A stretch of DNA of 64,000 nt from Anadara kagoshimensis. Its lineage: Eukaryota; Mollusca; Bivalvia; Arcoida; Arcidae. Below are positions 35,500-47,955 of this stretch, one piece after another. The notes under the pieces were generated by a model that made no database searches, was not told where the DNA came from, and was given only the letters and a program-made list of their open reading frames with translations. Location of the stretch: assembly GCA_021292105.1 (NCBI GenBank), contig JACFYK010000024.1:186001-250000 (forward strand), written 5' to 3'. Position numbers and translations under genes: made by a program. Positions within the stretch are counted from its first letter, which is position 1. Each line of letters begins with the position of its first letter.

Positions 35500-35932
35500 A
35501 AGGCAGGGAGCGTTCATTAACATGCCATGCATACAGTGACATAAGGCAGGGAGGGTTCATTAACGTGCCATGCATACAGTGACATAAGGCAACGAGGGTT
35601 CATTAACGTACCATGCATACAGTGACATAAGGCATGGAGGGTTCATTAACGTGCCATGCATACAGTGACATAAGGCAGGGAGGGTTCATTAACATGCCAT
35701 GCATACAGTGACATAAGGCATGGAGGGTTCATTAACATGCCATGCATACAGTGACATAAGGCAGGGAGGGTTCATTAACATGCCATGCATACAGTGACAT
35801 AAGGCATGGAGGGTTCATTAACGTGCCATGCATACAGTGACATAAGGCAGGGAGGGTTCATTAACATGCCATGCATACAGTGACATAAGGCATGGAGGGT
35901 TCATTAACATGCCATGCATACAGTGACATAAA
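35500..35932. repeat. 43 bp tandem array, 10 copies
   Basis: The unit is 'aaggcagggagggttcatta' with 'acatgccatgcatacagtga'. Variants 'gcaggg' and 'gcatgg', and 'acatgcc' and 'acgtgcc', alternate along the array, suggesting that some copies spread as pairs. Just before it, 35408-35500 resembles a reversed SINE tail ('ttttacattccagtcg'). Confidence 0.95.
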
Positions 35933-36931
35933 GCATTAGTTTTTAAGGTCTTTTCTAAAGGACCCTTTGCTTGGGAAAACAACAATCACTACGTATTTTC
36001 ATGTCCACAACCTCCCACATACGAAGAGAGCACTCTATTAATGCAGTTAATGTAGTGCCTTTGAGGGGTGGAACAATACGTCTAGCTCACACATTATCAC
36101 CATTTAAGCCATTAAGGCCATGATTAAATACTTTTTGATAGTAGATCTGATATGTATCATATCACTTGGGAGAAAATGTGATAACAGTGAATCATTTCAC
36201 CTTACATTGTAGTCAGATTTTTAAATCATTTTAAGTATGTCTGATAAAGATTTGTTTCAGGTTGATCAAGTGGAACTGAAATCATGTTGAAATTTTGCTA
36301 CACAACAATGTCAATGAAATGCAGTCATTATTTATTTTTATCACATTAAACTGCTAAATCATTTACACCATAGGTAACAATCTGGTTCACCTTTCTGTTC
36401 AGACGATTGACCCACAGGCATATTCCTGGTATGGCTGTATGAGGCCACCGTTATATAAAATAGTGTTTCCTGTCACTTTATTGGTGATAATATTTCAGTT
36501 TAAGTCCCTAATAAAAAGTTACTGTACCATGAATAAATTCTCATAATTTCTTTCAATTGAAAGTTAATTATTTTTGGCGATTTACCAATCCCCCAACAGC
36601 ATTTTCAATTTGTTGTTTCGGACTACAACCAAACCTACAACCATGACACTCTTTTGTTACATATACCAGTATACAACAAGAAGCATGTGGTAAAGACGGC
36701 ATGTTATATACGAGACTTTCGCTTTGCTTTGCCTTGTTATATATATTAATATTGATGGTTATGTATAACTTGCTTAGACGTTAACACTTTTGACGAAAAA
36801 AGTACTATTACTTAAATTCATTTACAATTAAGATTGATATAATTTAGATAATGTTTTTGAAGATACAAAATTAGAAAAAAAAATCTAAAAACAAAATCCC
36901 ACGCATAAAAACAATAACATTTTGTTATATA

Positions 36932-36964
36932 TTAGCAGTCTAATGCTCTACCACTGAGCTACCA
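36932..36964 (-). pseudogene. tRNA-like 5' half
   Basis: The minus strand reads 'gtagctcagtggtagagcat' followed by 'tagactgctaa'. This is a good D-arm/A-box and anticodon-stem start of a tRNA, but no T-arm follows. It is probably a SINE head fragment or a tRNA pseudogene. Confidence 0.5.
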
Positions 36965-37678
36965 AAGCTTACAAATGTTTTGTATACACTATAATATATG
37001 AGTGAGGGACAAGGATAATGGTTTAATTTTTAAGTTTTTTTTTAATTTTTTACCATGATGGCAGGCATGCCCATGATTAATCTTTAAGTCAATGAAAACT
37101 AAATTAAATACCTACATTTTAATATCGGTTTCATTTATGGGCAGGCCTGCCATCATTATGAAATTGCAACATATATGCAGTCAAATGTATGGAAATAGTC
37201 ACTTTTGCTTTGAATCACAGTTTTCATATGCATATAATAATACTTTTCCATTACCAGAGATAACATTTTTGACATGACACTTTAGAACATACCTTATTCT
37301 ATAGATAGAAAGTAATTTTAACCAATATTTCATTAATGTAAATTTTGTCATGCATTGAATTTTCCTACAAGTCATTTCCTTATATTTTAAGTGGACATCC
37401 TTTATGAACAGTCATTGGATTTATCAACTGTCTTTCTTAGACAAACAAAATCAATGTCCTTGTTGAAATTATTTCACTTATATTGCGATGTCATCATTCG
37501 TTTTTGGTTTTAGTTTTTTGTTTTTAATTATTAATGCTTTTTGATTGTCCAAGATCTTATTTAAAAGGAGAAGACAAGTGCAAGGGTTAGGGCCGTTGGA
37601 ATCACATGTCTGGTAACATTAGGACAACCTTAAATAAACAATTCTACTGTAATTACTTTTGCATTCTCATGATATGGT

Positions 37679-37735
37679 GTAAGGGAGACAATTCAATAAT
37701 CTGTAAGAAAAATATTAGTAAATTATCTCCCTTAG
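37679..37735. repeat. Short inverted-repeat element, copy 2
   Basis: 'gtaagggagacaatt' and 'aaattatctcccttag' form a stem around about 25 bp. Same family as 6972-7028 and 40285-40342. Confidence 0.7.
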
Positions 37736-38633
37736 ACCATCTATCTTGCATTAGTATTCTTAAATTATTTAATGTTGTTGGTTTCTCTCCAACTAAAAAC
37801 TTTAATATCAAGAATTGTTAAGCATAATTTTTACCACTTAAATTTACTTTAGTTCTAGAGGACACTGGAGTTTATACAAAGGGTTTGGTAATTAGTTATA
37901 GGATTTCAAAGGACTGCAAAACAGCTTAAAATTCTCCAGGTCTGAGGTCAGGGACCTAGTGATTTTACATTGTGGCCCTTTATATGAAAAGTCTGATGGA
38001 CCTACAGTTTTTTTAACGAGATAATTTTGCTCTTTCTACTTGATAACATAATTGTACCTTTGGACCTTTCAATGTCGATATTTTACTTTCAAAACTTATG
38101 TTTGACCTGCCACAAATTAAGGCAAAAGGCCCTGGACCTCCCATTACAAAACATAATTTTGAACCCCCTGCTTTCTGAAGTACAATTTCAGTTCATCTAA
38201 CTAGAAGTTAAATTAAAAAGTTAGAAGATTCTCTTTAACGTCCTACAGATTAGCTGATATAACTAATATAGTTTGTAAAATCTTGTCAGTAAAGAAATTG
38301 TTATACAAGCCTAACATCATTTACAAAATTTCTGTGCAGGTAATGAAAATAAAAATATCACAAAATCTTAGAAATTTCAGAGGAAAACACATTTATTCTT
38401 GATGAACTTGATTTTGTTATTATTATTAATGCATTTCTTTTCGTTTTTTATTATGGGACTATTTTTTGTGTATTGATATTCATGGTTCATTGGCTTTTTG
38501 TTACAGTATATAAAGCCGTGTCCAGTATATACCCTCATTCGAGGTTATACTATATAACAAGCTATTCTTTATATGGCAAAATTTCAAAAATGTTTTATTT
38601 GCCAGTTTCTAATATACTTTTTTCTACTTGTAG

Positions 38634-38772
38634 GCAATATGTATGATGTATTTACCTGTAATTCTTATTTACAACAGCATCAAAGTGGCTACTGCAGACT
38701 GTTTTTCAAGAATGACCAGTTATGCAATTAGGACTTTATCTGATGGACTTGCCATTATATGGACTAAATAAA
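38634..38772 (+). CDS. Possible 3'-terminal exon with poly(A) signal
   Basis: A strong acceptor (T-rich tract ending 'ttctacttgtag') ends at 38633. Two bases then complete a codon, and 31 codons run to TAG at 38729-38731. The peptide has three cysteines and an aromatic-rich middle (YCRLFFKNDQLCN). AATAAA at 38767-38772 lies 36 bp after the stop, followed by a GT-rich stretch. The order of acceptor, short coding end, stop and poly(A) signal is coherent. The open length alone could be chance, and I found no partner exon that I can prove. No family recognised. Confidence 0.3.
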
Positions 38773-39316
38773 AGTGTTTTGATACTTATGAACAGTTTCC
38801 GTCATCCATTTTTTGCAATAGCTTGCCACTAGTTTTTAATAATGGACTTTAATTATAATATTTTCATATTTTTTCTTAATATTTATATGAATAGTTTGTT
38901 ATATGAACTATTAATAATAACCTCAAATCTAAATATTATAATAGTAATAAATTTGTATTTAGTTTTCTGTTTTATGTATGAACATTGTGAAGTAGAACAT
39001 AATTTTTTTTTGTATATGACATGCATTCTTCACGTGGAAGTACAGGTAATATTTAAGATTAAACAGCAGAAATTAACAACTTTTATTCACCTAAAATTTC
39101 TTTCTATAAACTTATATAACAAACCAGTTGCCTTTCCCATTACTATTTTGTCTTCAAGCTTACCACTCATTCCTTATTACCATTATCATTATTTTTCTTC
39201 GATCCACTGTTATTCTGTCTCTTCACATTGTTGGTTTTAGTCCCGTCATTATTAACTCGTCATAATTATCTACAGTTCCGCCATCAAACAGCATTCCGTG
39301 AGTGGAGCTTGGAAAC

Positions 39317-39457
39317 CTGAGACACAGCCTAATAACATCTTGGTGAAGGGAACCATTTGTGTCCATGGAGGAGGTGGTGGTGGTGATTGTAATAAATATC
39401 CTGGATCCACAGGAAACTTGTGTGGTCTTGGCATCCGTGTGCGACCGGGATGTTGAC
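39317..39457 (-). CDS. Possible internal exon, Pro/Arg-rich
   Basis: On the minus strand, a T-rich acceptor 'gtttataattccag' precedes 39457 and a CAG/GTTTCC donor follows 39317. The 141 bp between gives 46 codons with GQHPGRTRMPRPHKF and a run of six prolines. It joins in phase with the candidate exon at 35071-35186. The block has higher GC than its surroundings. The plus strand of the same block is also open (39277-39456, glycine run, four cysteines, stop at 39454), so strand and reality are unsettled. Confidence 0.3.
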
Positions 39458-39460
39458 CTG

Positions 39461-39957
39461 GAATTATAAACAAAAACAATATGTCCAGTAGAATTCAGGA
39501 ATTATAAACAAAAACAATATGTCCAGTAGAATTCAGGAATTATAAACAAAAACAATATGTCCAGTAGAATTCAGGAATTATAAACAAAAACAATATGTCC
39601 AGTAGAATTCAGGAATTATAAACAAAAACAATATGTCCAATAGAACTCAGGAATTATAAACAAACACAATATGTCCAACAGAACTCAGGAATTATAAACA
39701 AAACATTATGTCCAATAGAATTCAGGGTATTATGAACAACAACAATATGTCCAATAGAATTCAGGAGTTAAAAACAAAAACAATATGTCCAATAGAATTC
39801 AGGAATTATAAACAAACACAATATGTCCAATAGAATTCAGGAGTTAAAAACAAAAACAATATGTCCAGTAGAATTCAGGAATTATAAACAAACACAATAT
39901 GTCCAGTAGAAATCAGGAATTATAAACAAACACAATATGTCCAGTAGAATTCAGGTA
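39461..39957. repeat. 38 bp tandem array, about 13 copies
   Basis: The unit is 'gaattataaacaaaaacaat' with 'atgtccagtagaattcag', at a 38 bp step. The first five copies are nearly identical; later copies carry substitutions and small indels. It abuts the candidate exon at 39317-39457, and its first unit supplies that exon's pyrimidine tract. Confidence 0.93.
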
Positions 39958-40175
39958 TGATTTTATTGTAATTCATGTTATCTTTATTTGCCCAGACTTA
40001 ATTAAAGGGGTAGTTGGTGCGGAGTTCACCAAATTTACAAAAGATGGGCCACATTTTGGTGATTTTTAAACCATAGAAGGCCAAGCAGTCATCCTAAGTT
40101 ATTTATGATTGTATGGGGTTTTTTTAACTTTTGAATACTCTTGATTTTATTTTATTAATAAATTAATTAAATAAC

Positions 40176-40234
<59 letters not shown>

Positions 40235-40435
40235 TGTATGCTTTTTCTATAGTTGTTATATTAATATCACTATTAAGCTTTAGGTCTAAGGGAGAATATC
40301 CATTATCTAGCAATCCATGTTGGAGAAATTATCTCCTTTAGATCATATGTTAGTTAAAAAACTGTCCACATGTATTAAAAAAGGTCAGATTTTTATTCTT
40401 AAAGCAGTAATGATATTGGCGCCAATTATTGTCTG
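39958..40435. repeat. TTTA microsatellite and short inverted-repeat element, copy 3
   Basis: (TTTA)n at about 40173-40236. At 40285-40342, 'tctaagggagaatat' and 'aattatctcctttaga' form the third copy of the short inverted-repeat family. Confidence 0.7.
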
Positions 40436-43400
40436 GTGTGTGTGTGTGTGTGTGCACTCTGTTCACCACTGAACATAACATTAGCTTGTATCATGTCCTT
40501 TCCGTGCTTAAATTGGTTGTTTCTATTAACTTATATAGTGTTGTGTTCTTGGTTACACTGTTTGTTGTCAAGTTCATGTGTTTCTAATTGGTTGTTTCTA
40601 TCATTAACTTGTATTGTGTTGTGTTCTTGGTTACACTGTTTGTTGTCAAGTACATGTGTTTCTAATTGGTTGTTTCTATCATTAACTTGTATTGTGTTGT
40701 GTTCTTGGTTACACTGTTTGTTGTCAAGTACACATGTTTCTAATTGGTTGTTTCTATCATTAACTTGTATTGTGTTGTGTTCTTGGTTACACTGTTTGTT
40801 GTCAAGTACATGTGTTTCTAATTGGTTGTTTCTATCATTAACTTGTATTGTGTTGTGTTCTTAGTTACACTGTTTGTTGTCAAGTACATGTGTTTCTAAT
40901 TGGTTGTTTCTATCATTAACTTATATTGTGTTGTGTTCTTGGTTACACTGTTTGTTGTCAAGTACATGTGTTTCTAATTGGTTGTTTCTATCATTGACTT
41001 ATATAGTGTTGTGTTCTTAGTTACACTGTTTGTTGTCAAGTACATGTGTTTCTAATTGGTTGTTTCTATCATTAACTTGTATTGTGTTGTGTTCTTAGTT
41101 ACACTGTTTGTTGTCAAGTACATGTGTTTCTAATTGGTTGTTTCTATCATTAACTTATATTGTGTTGTGTTCTTGGTTACACTGTTTGTTGTCAAGTACA
41201 TGTGTTTCTAATTGGTTGTTTCTATCATTAACTTGTATTGTGTTGTGTTCTTAGTTACACTGTTTGTTGTCAAGTACATGTGTTTCTAATTGGTTGTTTC
41301 TATCATTGACTTATATAGTGTTGTCTTCATGGTTACACTGTTTGTTGTCAAGTACATGTGTTTTAAATTGGTTGTTTCTATCAATAACTTGTATTGTGTT
41401 GTGTTCTTAGTTACACTGTTTGTTGTCAAGTACATGTGTTTCTAATTGGTTGTTTCTATCATTAACTTGTATTGTGTTGTGTTCTTAGTTACACTGTTTG
41501 TTGTCAAGTACATGTGTTTCAAATTGGTTGTTTCTATCAATAACTTGTATTGTGTTGTGTTCTTAGTTACACTGTTTGTTGTCAAGTACATGTGTTTCTA
41601 ATTGGTTGTTTCTATCAATAACTTGTATTGTGTTGTGTTCTTAGTTACACTGTTTGTTGTCAAGTACATGTGTTTCTAATTGGTTGTTTCTATCATTAAC
41701 TTGTATTGTGTTGTGTTCGTGGTTACACTGTTTGTTGTCAAGTACTTGGTTACACTGTTTGTTGTCAAGTTCTTGGTTACACTGTTTGTTGTCAAGTACT
41801 TGGTTACACTGTTTGTTGTCAAGTTCTTGGTTACACTGTTTGTTGTCAAGTTCTTGGTTACACTGTTTGTTGTCAAGTACATGTGTTTCTAATTGGTTGT
41901 TTCTATCATTAACATATATAGTGTTGTGTTCTTGGTTACACTGTTTGTTGTCAAGTTCTTATTTACACTGTTTGTTGTCAAGTTCTTGGTTACACTGTTT
42001 TTTGTCAAGTTCTTGTTTACACTGTTTGTTGTCAAGTTCTTGGTTACACTGTTTGTTGTCTCGTTCTTGGTTACACTGTTTGTTGTCAAGTACATGTGTT
42101 TCTAATTGGTTGTTTCTATCATTAACTTATATAGTGTTGTGTTCTTGGTTACACTGTTTGTTGTCAAGTTCTTATTTACACTGTTTGTTGTCAAGTTCTT
42201 GGTTACACTGTTTTTTGTCAAGTTCTTGGTTACACTGTTTGTTGTCAAGTTCTTGGTTACACTGTTTGTTGTCACGTTCTTGGTTACACTGTTTGTTGTC
42301 AAGTACATGTGTTTCTAATTGGTTGTTTCTATCATTAACTTGTATTGTGCTGTGTTCTTGGTTACACTGTTTGTTGTCAAGTTCTTGGTTACACTGTTTG
42401 TTGTCAAGTTCTTGGTTACACTGTTTGTTGTCAAGTTCTTGGTTACACTGTTTGTTGTCAAGTTCTTGGTTACACTGTTTGTTGTCAAGTACATGTGTTT
42501 CTAATTGGTTGTTTCTATCATTAACTTGTATTGTGTTGTGTTCTTAGTTACACTGTTTGTTGTCAAGTACATGTGTTTCTAATTGGTTGTTTCTATCATT
42601 AACGTATATAGTGTTTGTTCATGGTTACACTGTTTGTTGTCAAGTACATGTGTTTCTAATTGGTTGTTTCTATCATTAACTTATATAGTGTTGTGTTCTT
42701 AGTTACACTGTTTGTTGTCAAGTTCTTGGTTACACTGTTTGTTGTCAAGTTCTTGGTTACACTGTTTGTTGTCAAGTTCTTGGTTACACTGTTTGTTGTC
42801 AAGTTCTTGGTTACACTGTTTGTTGTCAAGTTCTTGGTTACACTGTTTGTTGTCAAGTTCTTGGTTACACTGTTTGTTGTCAAGTTCTTGGTTACACTGT
42901 TTGTTGTCAAGTACGTGTTTCTAATTGGTTGTTTCTATCATTAACTTATATTGTGCTGTGTTCTTGGTTACACTGTTTGTTGTCAAGTACGTGTTTCTAA
43001 TTGGTTGTTTCTATCATTAACTTATATTGTGCTGTGTTCTTGGTTACACTGTTTGTTGTCAAGTTCTTGGTTACACTGTTTGTTGTCAAGTACATGTGTT
43101 TCTAATTGGTTGTTTCTATCATTGACTTATATAGTGTTGTGTTCTTAGTTACACTGTTTGTTGTCAAGTACATGTGTTTCTAATTGGTTGTTTCTATCAT
43201 TAACTTGTATTGTGTTGTGTTCTTGGTTACACTGTTTGTTGTCAAGTACATGTGTTTCTAATTGGTTGTTTCTATCATTAACTTATATAGTGTTGTGTTC
43301 TTGGTTACACTGTTTGTTGTCAAGTTCTTGGTTACACTGTTTGTTGTCAAGTTCTTGGTTACACTGTTTGTTGTCAAGTTCTTGGTTACACTGTTTGTTG

Positions 43401-46400
43401 TCAAGTACATGTGTTTCTAATTGGTTGTTTCTATCATTAACTTATATAGTGTTGTGTTCTTGGTTATACTGTTTGTTGTCAAGTACATGTGTTTCTAATT
43501 GGTTGTTTCTATCATTGACTTATATAGTGTTGTGTTCTTAGTTACACTGTTTGTTGTCAAGTACATGTGTTTCTAATTGGTTGTTTCTATCATTAACTTG
43601 TATTGTGTTGTGTTCTTAGTTACACTGTTTGTTGTCAAGTACATGTGTTTCTAATTGATTGTTTATATCATAAACTTATATAGTGTTGTGTTCATGGTTA
43701 CACTGTTTGTTGTCAAGTACATGTGTTTTAAATTGGTTGTTTCTATCATTAACTTATATTGTGTTGTGTTCTTGGTTACACTGTTTGTTGTCAAGTACAT
43801 GTGTTTCTAATTGGTTGTTTCTATCATTGACTTATATAGTGTTGTGTTCTTAGTTACAATGTTTGTTGTCAAGTACATGTGTTTCTAATTGGTTGTTTCT
43901 ATCATTAACTTGTATTGTGTTGTGTTCTTAGTTACACTGTTTGTTGTCAAGTACATGTGTTTCTAATTGGTTGTTTCTATCATTGACTTATATAGTGTTG
44001 TCTTCATGGTTACACTGTTTGTTGTCAAGTACATGTGTTTTAAATTGGTTGTTTCTATCAATAACTTGTATTGTGTTGTGTTCTTAGTTACACTGTTTGT
44101 TGTCAAGTACATGTGTTTCTAATTGGTTGTTTCTATCATTAACTTGTATTGTGTTGTGTTCTTAGTTACACTGTTTGTTGTCAAGTACATGTGTTTCAAA
44201 TTGGTTGTTTCTATCAATAACTTGTATTGTGTTGTGTTCTTAGTTACACTGTTTGTTGTCAAGTACATGTGTTTCTAATTGGTTGTTTCTATCAATAACT
44301 TGTATTGTGTTGTGTTCTTAGTTACACTGTTTGTTGTCAAGTACATGTGTTTCTAATTGGTTGTTTCTATCATTAACTTGTATTGTGTTGTGTTCTTGGT
44401 TACACTGTTTGTTGTCAAGTACTTGGTTACACTGTTTGTTGTCAAGTTCTTGGTTACACTGTTTGTTGTCAAGTACTTGGTTACACTGTTTGTTGTCAAG
44501 TTCTTGGTTACACTGTTTGTTGTCAAGTTCTTGGTTACACTGTTTGTTGTCAAGTACATGTGTTTCTAATTGGTTGTTTCTATCATTAACATATATAGTG
44601 TTGTGTTCTTGGTTACACTGTTTGTTGTCAAGTTCTTGGTTACACTGTTTGTTGTCAAGTTCTTGGTTACACTGTTTGTTGTCAAGTTCTTGGTTACACT
44701 GTTTGTTGTCAAGTTCTTGGTTACACTGTTTGTTGTCAAGTACTTGGTTACACTGTTTGTTGTCAAGTTCTTGGTTACACTGTTTGTTGTCAAGTTCTTG
44801 GTTACACTGTTTGTTGTCAAGTACATGTGTTTCTAATTGGTTGTTTCTATCATTAACTTGTATTGTGTTGTGTTCTTAGTTACACTGTTTGTTGTCAAGT
44901 TCTTATTTACACTGTTTGTTGTCAAGTTCTTGGTTACACTGTTTTTGTCGAGTTCTTGGTTACACTGTTTGTTGTCAAGTTCTTGGTTACACTGTTTGTT
45001 GTCTCGTTCTTGGTTACACTGTTTGTTGTTAAGTACATGTGTTTCTAATTGGTTGTTTCTATCATTAACTTATATAGTGTTGTGTTCTTGGTTACACTGT
45101 TTGTTGTCAAGTTCTTATTTACACTGTTTGTTGTCAAGTTCTTGGTTACACTGTTTTTTGTCAAGTTCTTGGTTACACTGTTTGTTGTCAAGTTCTTGGT
45201 TACACTGTTTGTTGTCACGTTCTTGGTTACACTGTTTGTTGTCAAGTACATGTGTTTCTAATTGGTTGTTTCTATCATTAACTTATATTGTGCTGTGTTC
45301 TTGGTTACACTGTTTGTTGTCAAGTTCTTGGTTACACTGTTTGTTGTCAAGTTCTTGGTTACACTGTTTGTTGTCAAGTTCTTGGTTACACTGTTTGTTG
45401 TCAAGTACATGTGTTTCTAATTGGTTGTTTCTATCATTGACTTGTATTGTGTTGTGTTCTTAGTTACACTGTTTGTTGTCAAGTACATGTGTTTCTAATT
45501 GGTTGTTTCTATCATTAACGTATATAGTGTTGTGTTCATGGTTACACTGTTTGTTGTCAAGTACATGTGTTTCTAATTGGTTGTTTCTATCATTAACTTA
45601 TATAGTGTTGTGTTCTTAGTTACACTGTTTGTTGTCAAGTTCTTGGTTACACTGTTTGTTGTCAAGTTCTTCGTTACACTGTTTGTTGTCAAGTTCTTGG
45701 TTACACTGTTTGTTGTCAAGTTCTTGGTTACACTGTTTGTTGTCAAGTACGTGTTTCTAATTGGTTGTTTCTATCATTAACTTATATTGTGCTGTGTTCT
45801 TGGTTACACTGTTTGTTGTCAAGTTCTTGGTTACACTGTTTGTTGTCAAGTTCTTGGTTACACTGTTTGTTGTCAAGTTCTTGGTTACACTGTTTGTTGT
45901 CAAGTTCTTGGTTACACTGTTTGTTGTCAAGTTCTTGGTTACACTGTTTGTTGTCAAGTTCTTGGTTACACTGTTTGTTGTCAAGTTCTTCCTTACACTG
46001 TTTGTTGTCAAGTTCTTGGTTACACTGTTTGTTGTCAAGTTCTTGGTTACACTGTTTGTTGTCAAGTTCTTGGTTACACTGTTTGTTGTCAAGTTCTTGG
46101 TTACACTGTTTGTTGTCAAGTACATGTGTTTCTAATTGGTTGTTTCTATCATTAACTTATATAGTGTTGTGTTCTTGGTTACACTGTTTGTTGTCAAGTT
46201 CTTGGTTACACTGTTTGTTGTCAAGTTCTTGGTTACACTGTTTGTTGTCAAGTTCTTGGTTACACTGTTTGTTGTCAAGTACATGTGTTTCTAATTGGTT
46301 GTTTCTATCATTAACTTATATAGTGTTGTGTTCTTGGTTACACTGTTTGTTGTTAAGTTCTTGGTTACACTGTTTGTTGTCAAGTTCTTGGTTACACTGT

Positions 46401-46795
46401 TTGTTGTCAAGTTCTTGGTTACACTGTTTGTTGTCAAGTTCTTGGTTACACTGTTTGTTGTCAAGTTCTTGGTTACACTGTTTGTTGTCAAGTTCTTGGT
46501 TACACTGTTTGTTGTCAAGTTCTTGGTTACACTGTTTGTTGTCAAGTACATGTGTTTCTAATTGGTTGTTTCTATCATTAACTTGTATTGTGCTGTGTTC
46601 TTGGTTACACTGTTTGTTGTCAAGTACATGTGTTTCTAATTGGTTGTTTCTATCATTAACTTGTATTGTGCTGTGTTCTTGGTTACACTGTTTGTTGTCA
46701 AGTACATGTGTTTCTAATTGGTTGTTTCTATCATTAACTTGTATTGTGCTGTGTTCTTGGTTACACTGTTTGTTGTCAAGTACAGTGTTTCAGTT
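40436..46795. repeat. 6.3 kb composite minisatellite, 78 bp and 27 bp units
   Basis: A TG run (40436-40454) leads into the array. The long unit is 78 bp and contains 'ttacactgtttgttgtcaag', 'tacatgtgtttctaattggt' and 'tgtttctatcattaacttgt'. A 27 bp sub-unit ('cttggttacactgtttgttg' plus 'tcaagtt') is inserted in 1 to about 12 extra copies between long units. Blocks from about 41280 recur about 2.68 kb later (from about 43960), showing higher-order duplication. Because 78 and 27 are multiples of three, long open frames exist in several frames on both strands. They are repeat artefacts in my view. Confidence 0.97.
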
Positions 46796-47955
46796 ACAAT
46801 TGTTTTCTTTAAAACTCATTTCATGTTTCCTTATCAACACACAACAAATTATAATACTGACTTAAATCTCTTAGTTTTCTGAGAATGGTCTGGACATTCT
46901 TGAACCAAAATGTGGTCGCTGTGTTCTTCCATTTTGATTCCAAGAACCTCTTGGTCTGTAAAAACATAAAATTTCAAAATGAGATATTATATTCCACTTT
47001 CAAAATTTCTAAAAAAAAATTCCAATTCAAGAGTCATTATATGTATCATTAAACAATTCAATTTATAATTGGGTTTCAAACTTCCAACAGGGTCACCTGT
47101 GAACATGTTGGATTATAACTGAAAAATAAAAGGAACTTCAGAACAGTAGACACATGGTAGATGAATGGACTGGAGTGGAGTAATGGTGTTTTACATTCCA
47201 GTCAAGATTCTTTCACTTGTATTAAAGAGGTCAATTCAGGGATCATGGAGGAAACAGGACTCTTGCTGGGTCATTTTGAGGCTGATATTTGGCACCATTT
47301 ACAATTCAAAAGCTTATGGTTTTTTCACAATCACTTTGCTAATTTTAACAATTTTCAAAATTTCAGCTTCAAAAACAATATATTTGAGTTTTCTATCAAT
47401 TTTTCTATTTCACAATTTTGACTATAATGATGCTTATTTTAACCATTGTCAAGGCCCTGGCCCCATTCACAAAATGATGACAGAGAGAGCCTTACAAACT
47501 TTTTCTCACAACAGAATCTGCCTCAAGTGGAATTTGAATCTAGACAGAGATTCTAAACCATGGTCCCTTTTTTTCTTTTTGTGTTACATTCAGAAGGCTC
47601 GACAAATTCTAGGATTTGATTGATAGAAAAACTAGTAGTTTCCATTCAAAGTAGTCAAATCAATAAAGGAAGGAAAAGAATCTAGTGGATTGGCTCAAAA
47701 GATGGTTAGTCAGCTCAGTTGGTAGAGTATCCTGCTACTATTGGGAGGGTCCCAGGTTCAGGCTTCGGTTTGGCTACTAGTTACAATACCAATGTTTTGT
47801 TTGTCAGAACCAAGAGATACATACAAACCTTCCAATATCGTCATTCTATTCAAATGGGTAGCAGTTTGTCACGTATATAGGCACTTCTTGTAACGATGTT
47901 TGTACTTCTCCATTCTGGGGAACATGTCGTACACACACACACACAGCTGCTTCAG
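46796..47955. other. Non-coding stretch with SINE remnants
   Basis: 47188-47290 resembles a reversed SINE tail ('ttttacattccagtcaagat'). 47700-47760 carries a tRNA-like head with A-box 'cagctcagttggtagag' and B-box-like 'ggttcaggctt'. A weak exon-like piece with a minus-strand acceptor 'tttttacag' ends at 46955. A CA run lies at 47933-47946. Confidence 0.45.

Larger units (their letters stand above)
35933..38633. other. Mostly non-coding stretch
   Basis: It includes a tRNA-like half at 36932-36964, a short inverted repeat at 37679-37735, and a SINE-tail-like piece near 37450-37495. A possible but weak plus-strand open segment runs 36403-36546 (acceptor 'tttctgttcag', 47 codons, one hydrophobic run). 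Otherwise I see nothing. Confidence 0.4.

Noticed and set aside
36403-36546. Plus-strand open segment of 47 codons after 'tttctgttcag'
   Set aside because: Single open stretch with a hydrophobic run, no partner exon and an in-frame ATAAAA-rich end; not distinguishable from chance.
41654-46865. Long open frames (up to 366 codons) with WLHCLLSSS-type repeats
   Set aside because: They follow directly from 78 bp and 27 bp units being multiples of three. Several frames on both strands are open at once, and there is no start context, domain or composition typical of a protein.
46868-46955. Exon-like block with acceptor 'tttttacag' on the minus strand
   Set aside because: Its frames do not join in phase with the neighbouring candidate exon, and two of them give different equally plausible peptides; too weak to call.
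47165-47623. 152-codon open frame
   Set aside because: It overlaps a reversed SINE tail and has no domain; it is probably repeat-derived.
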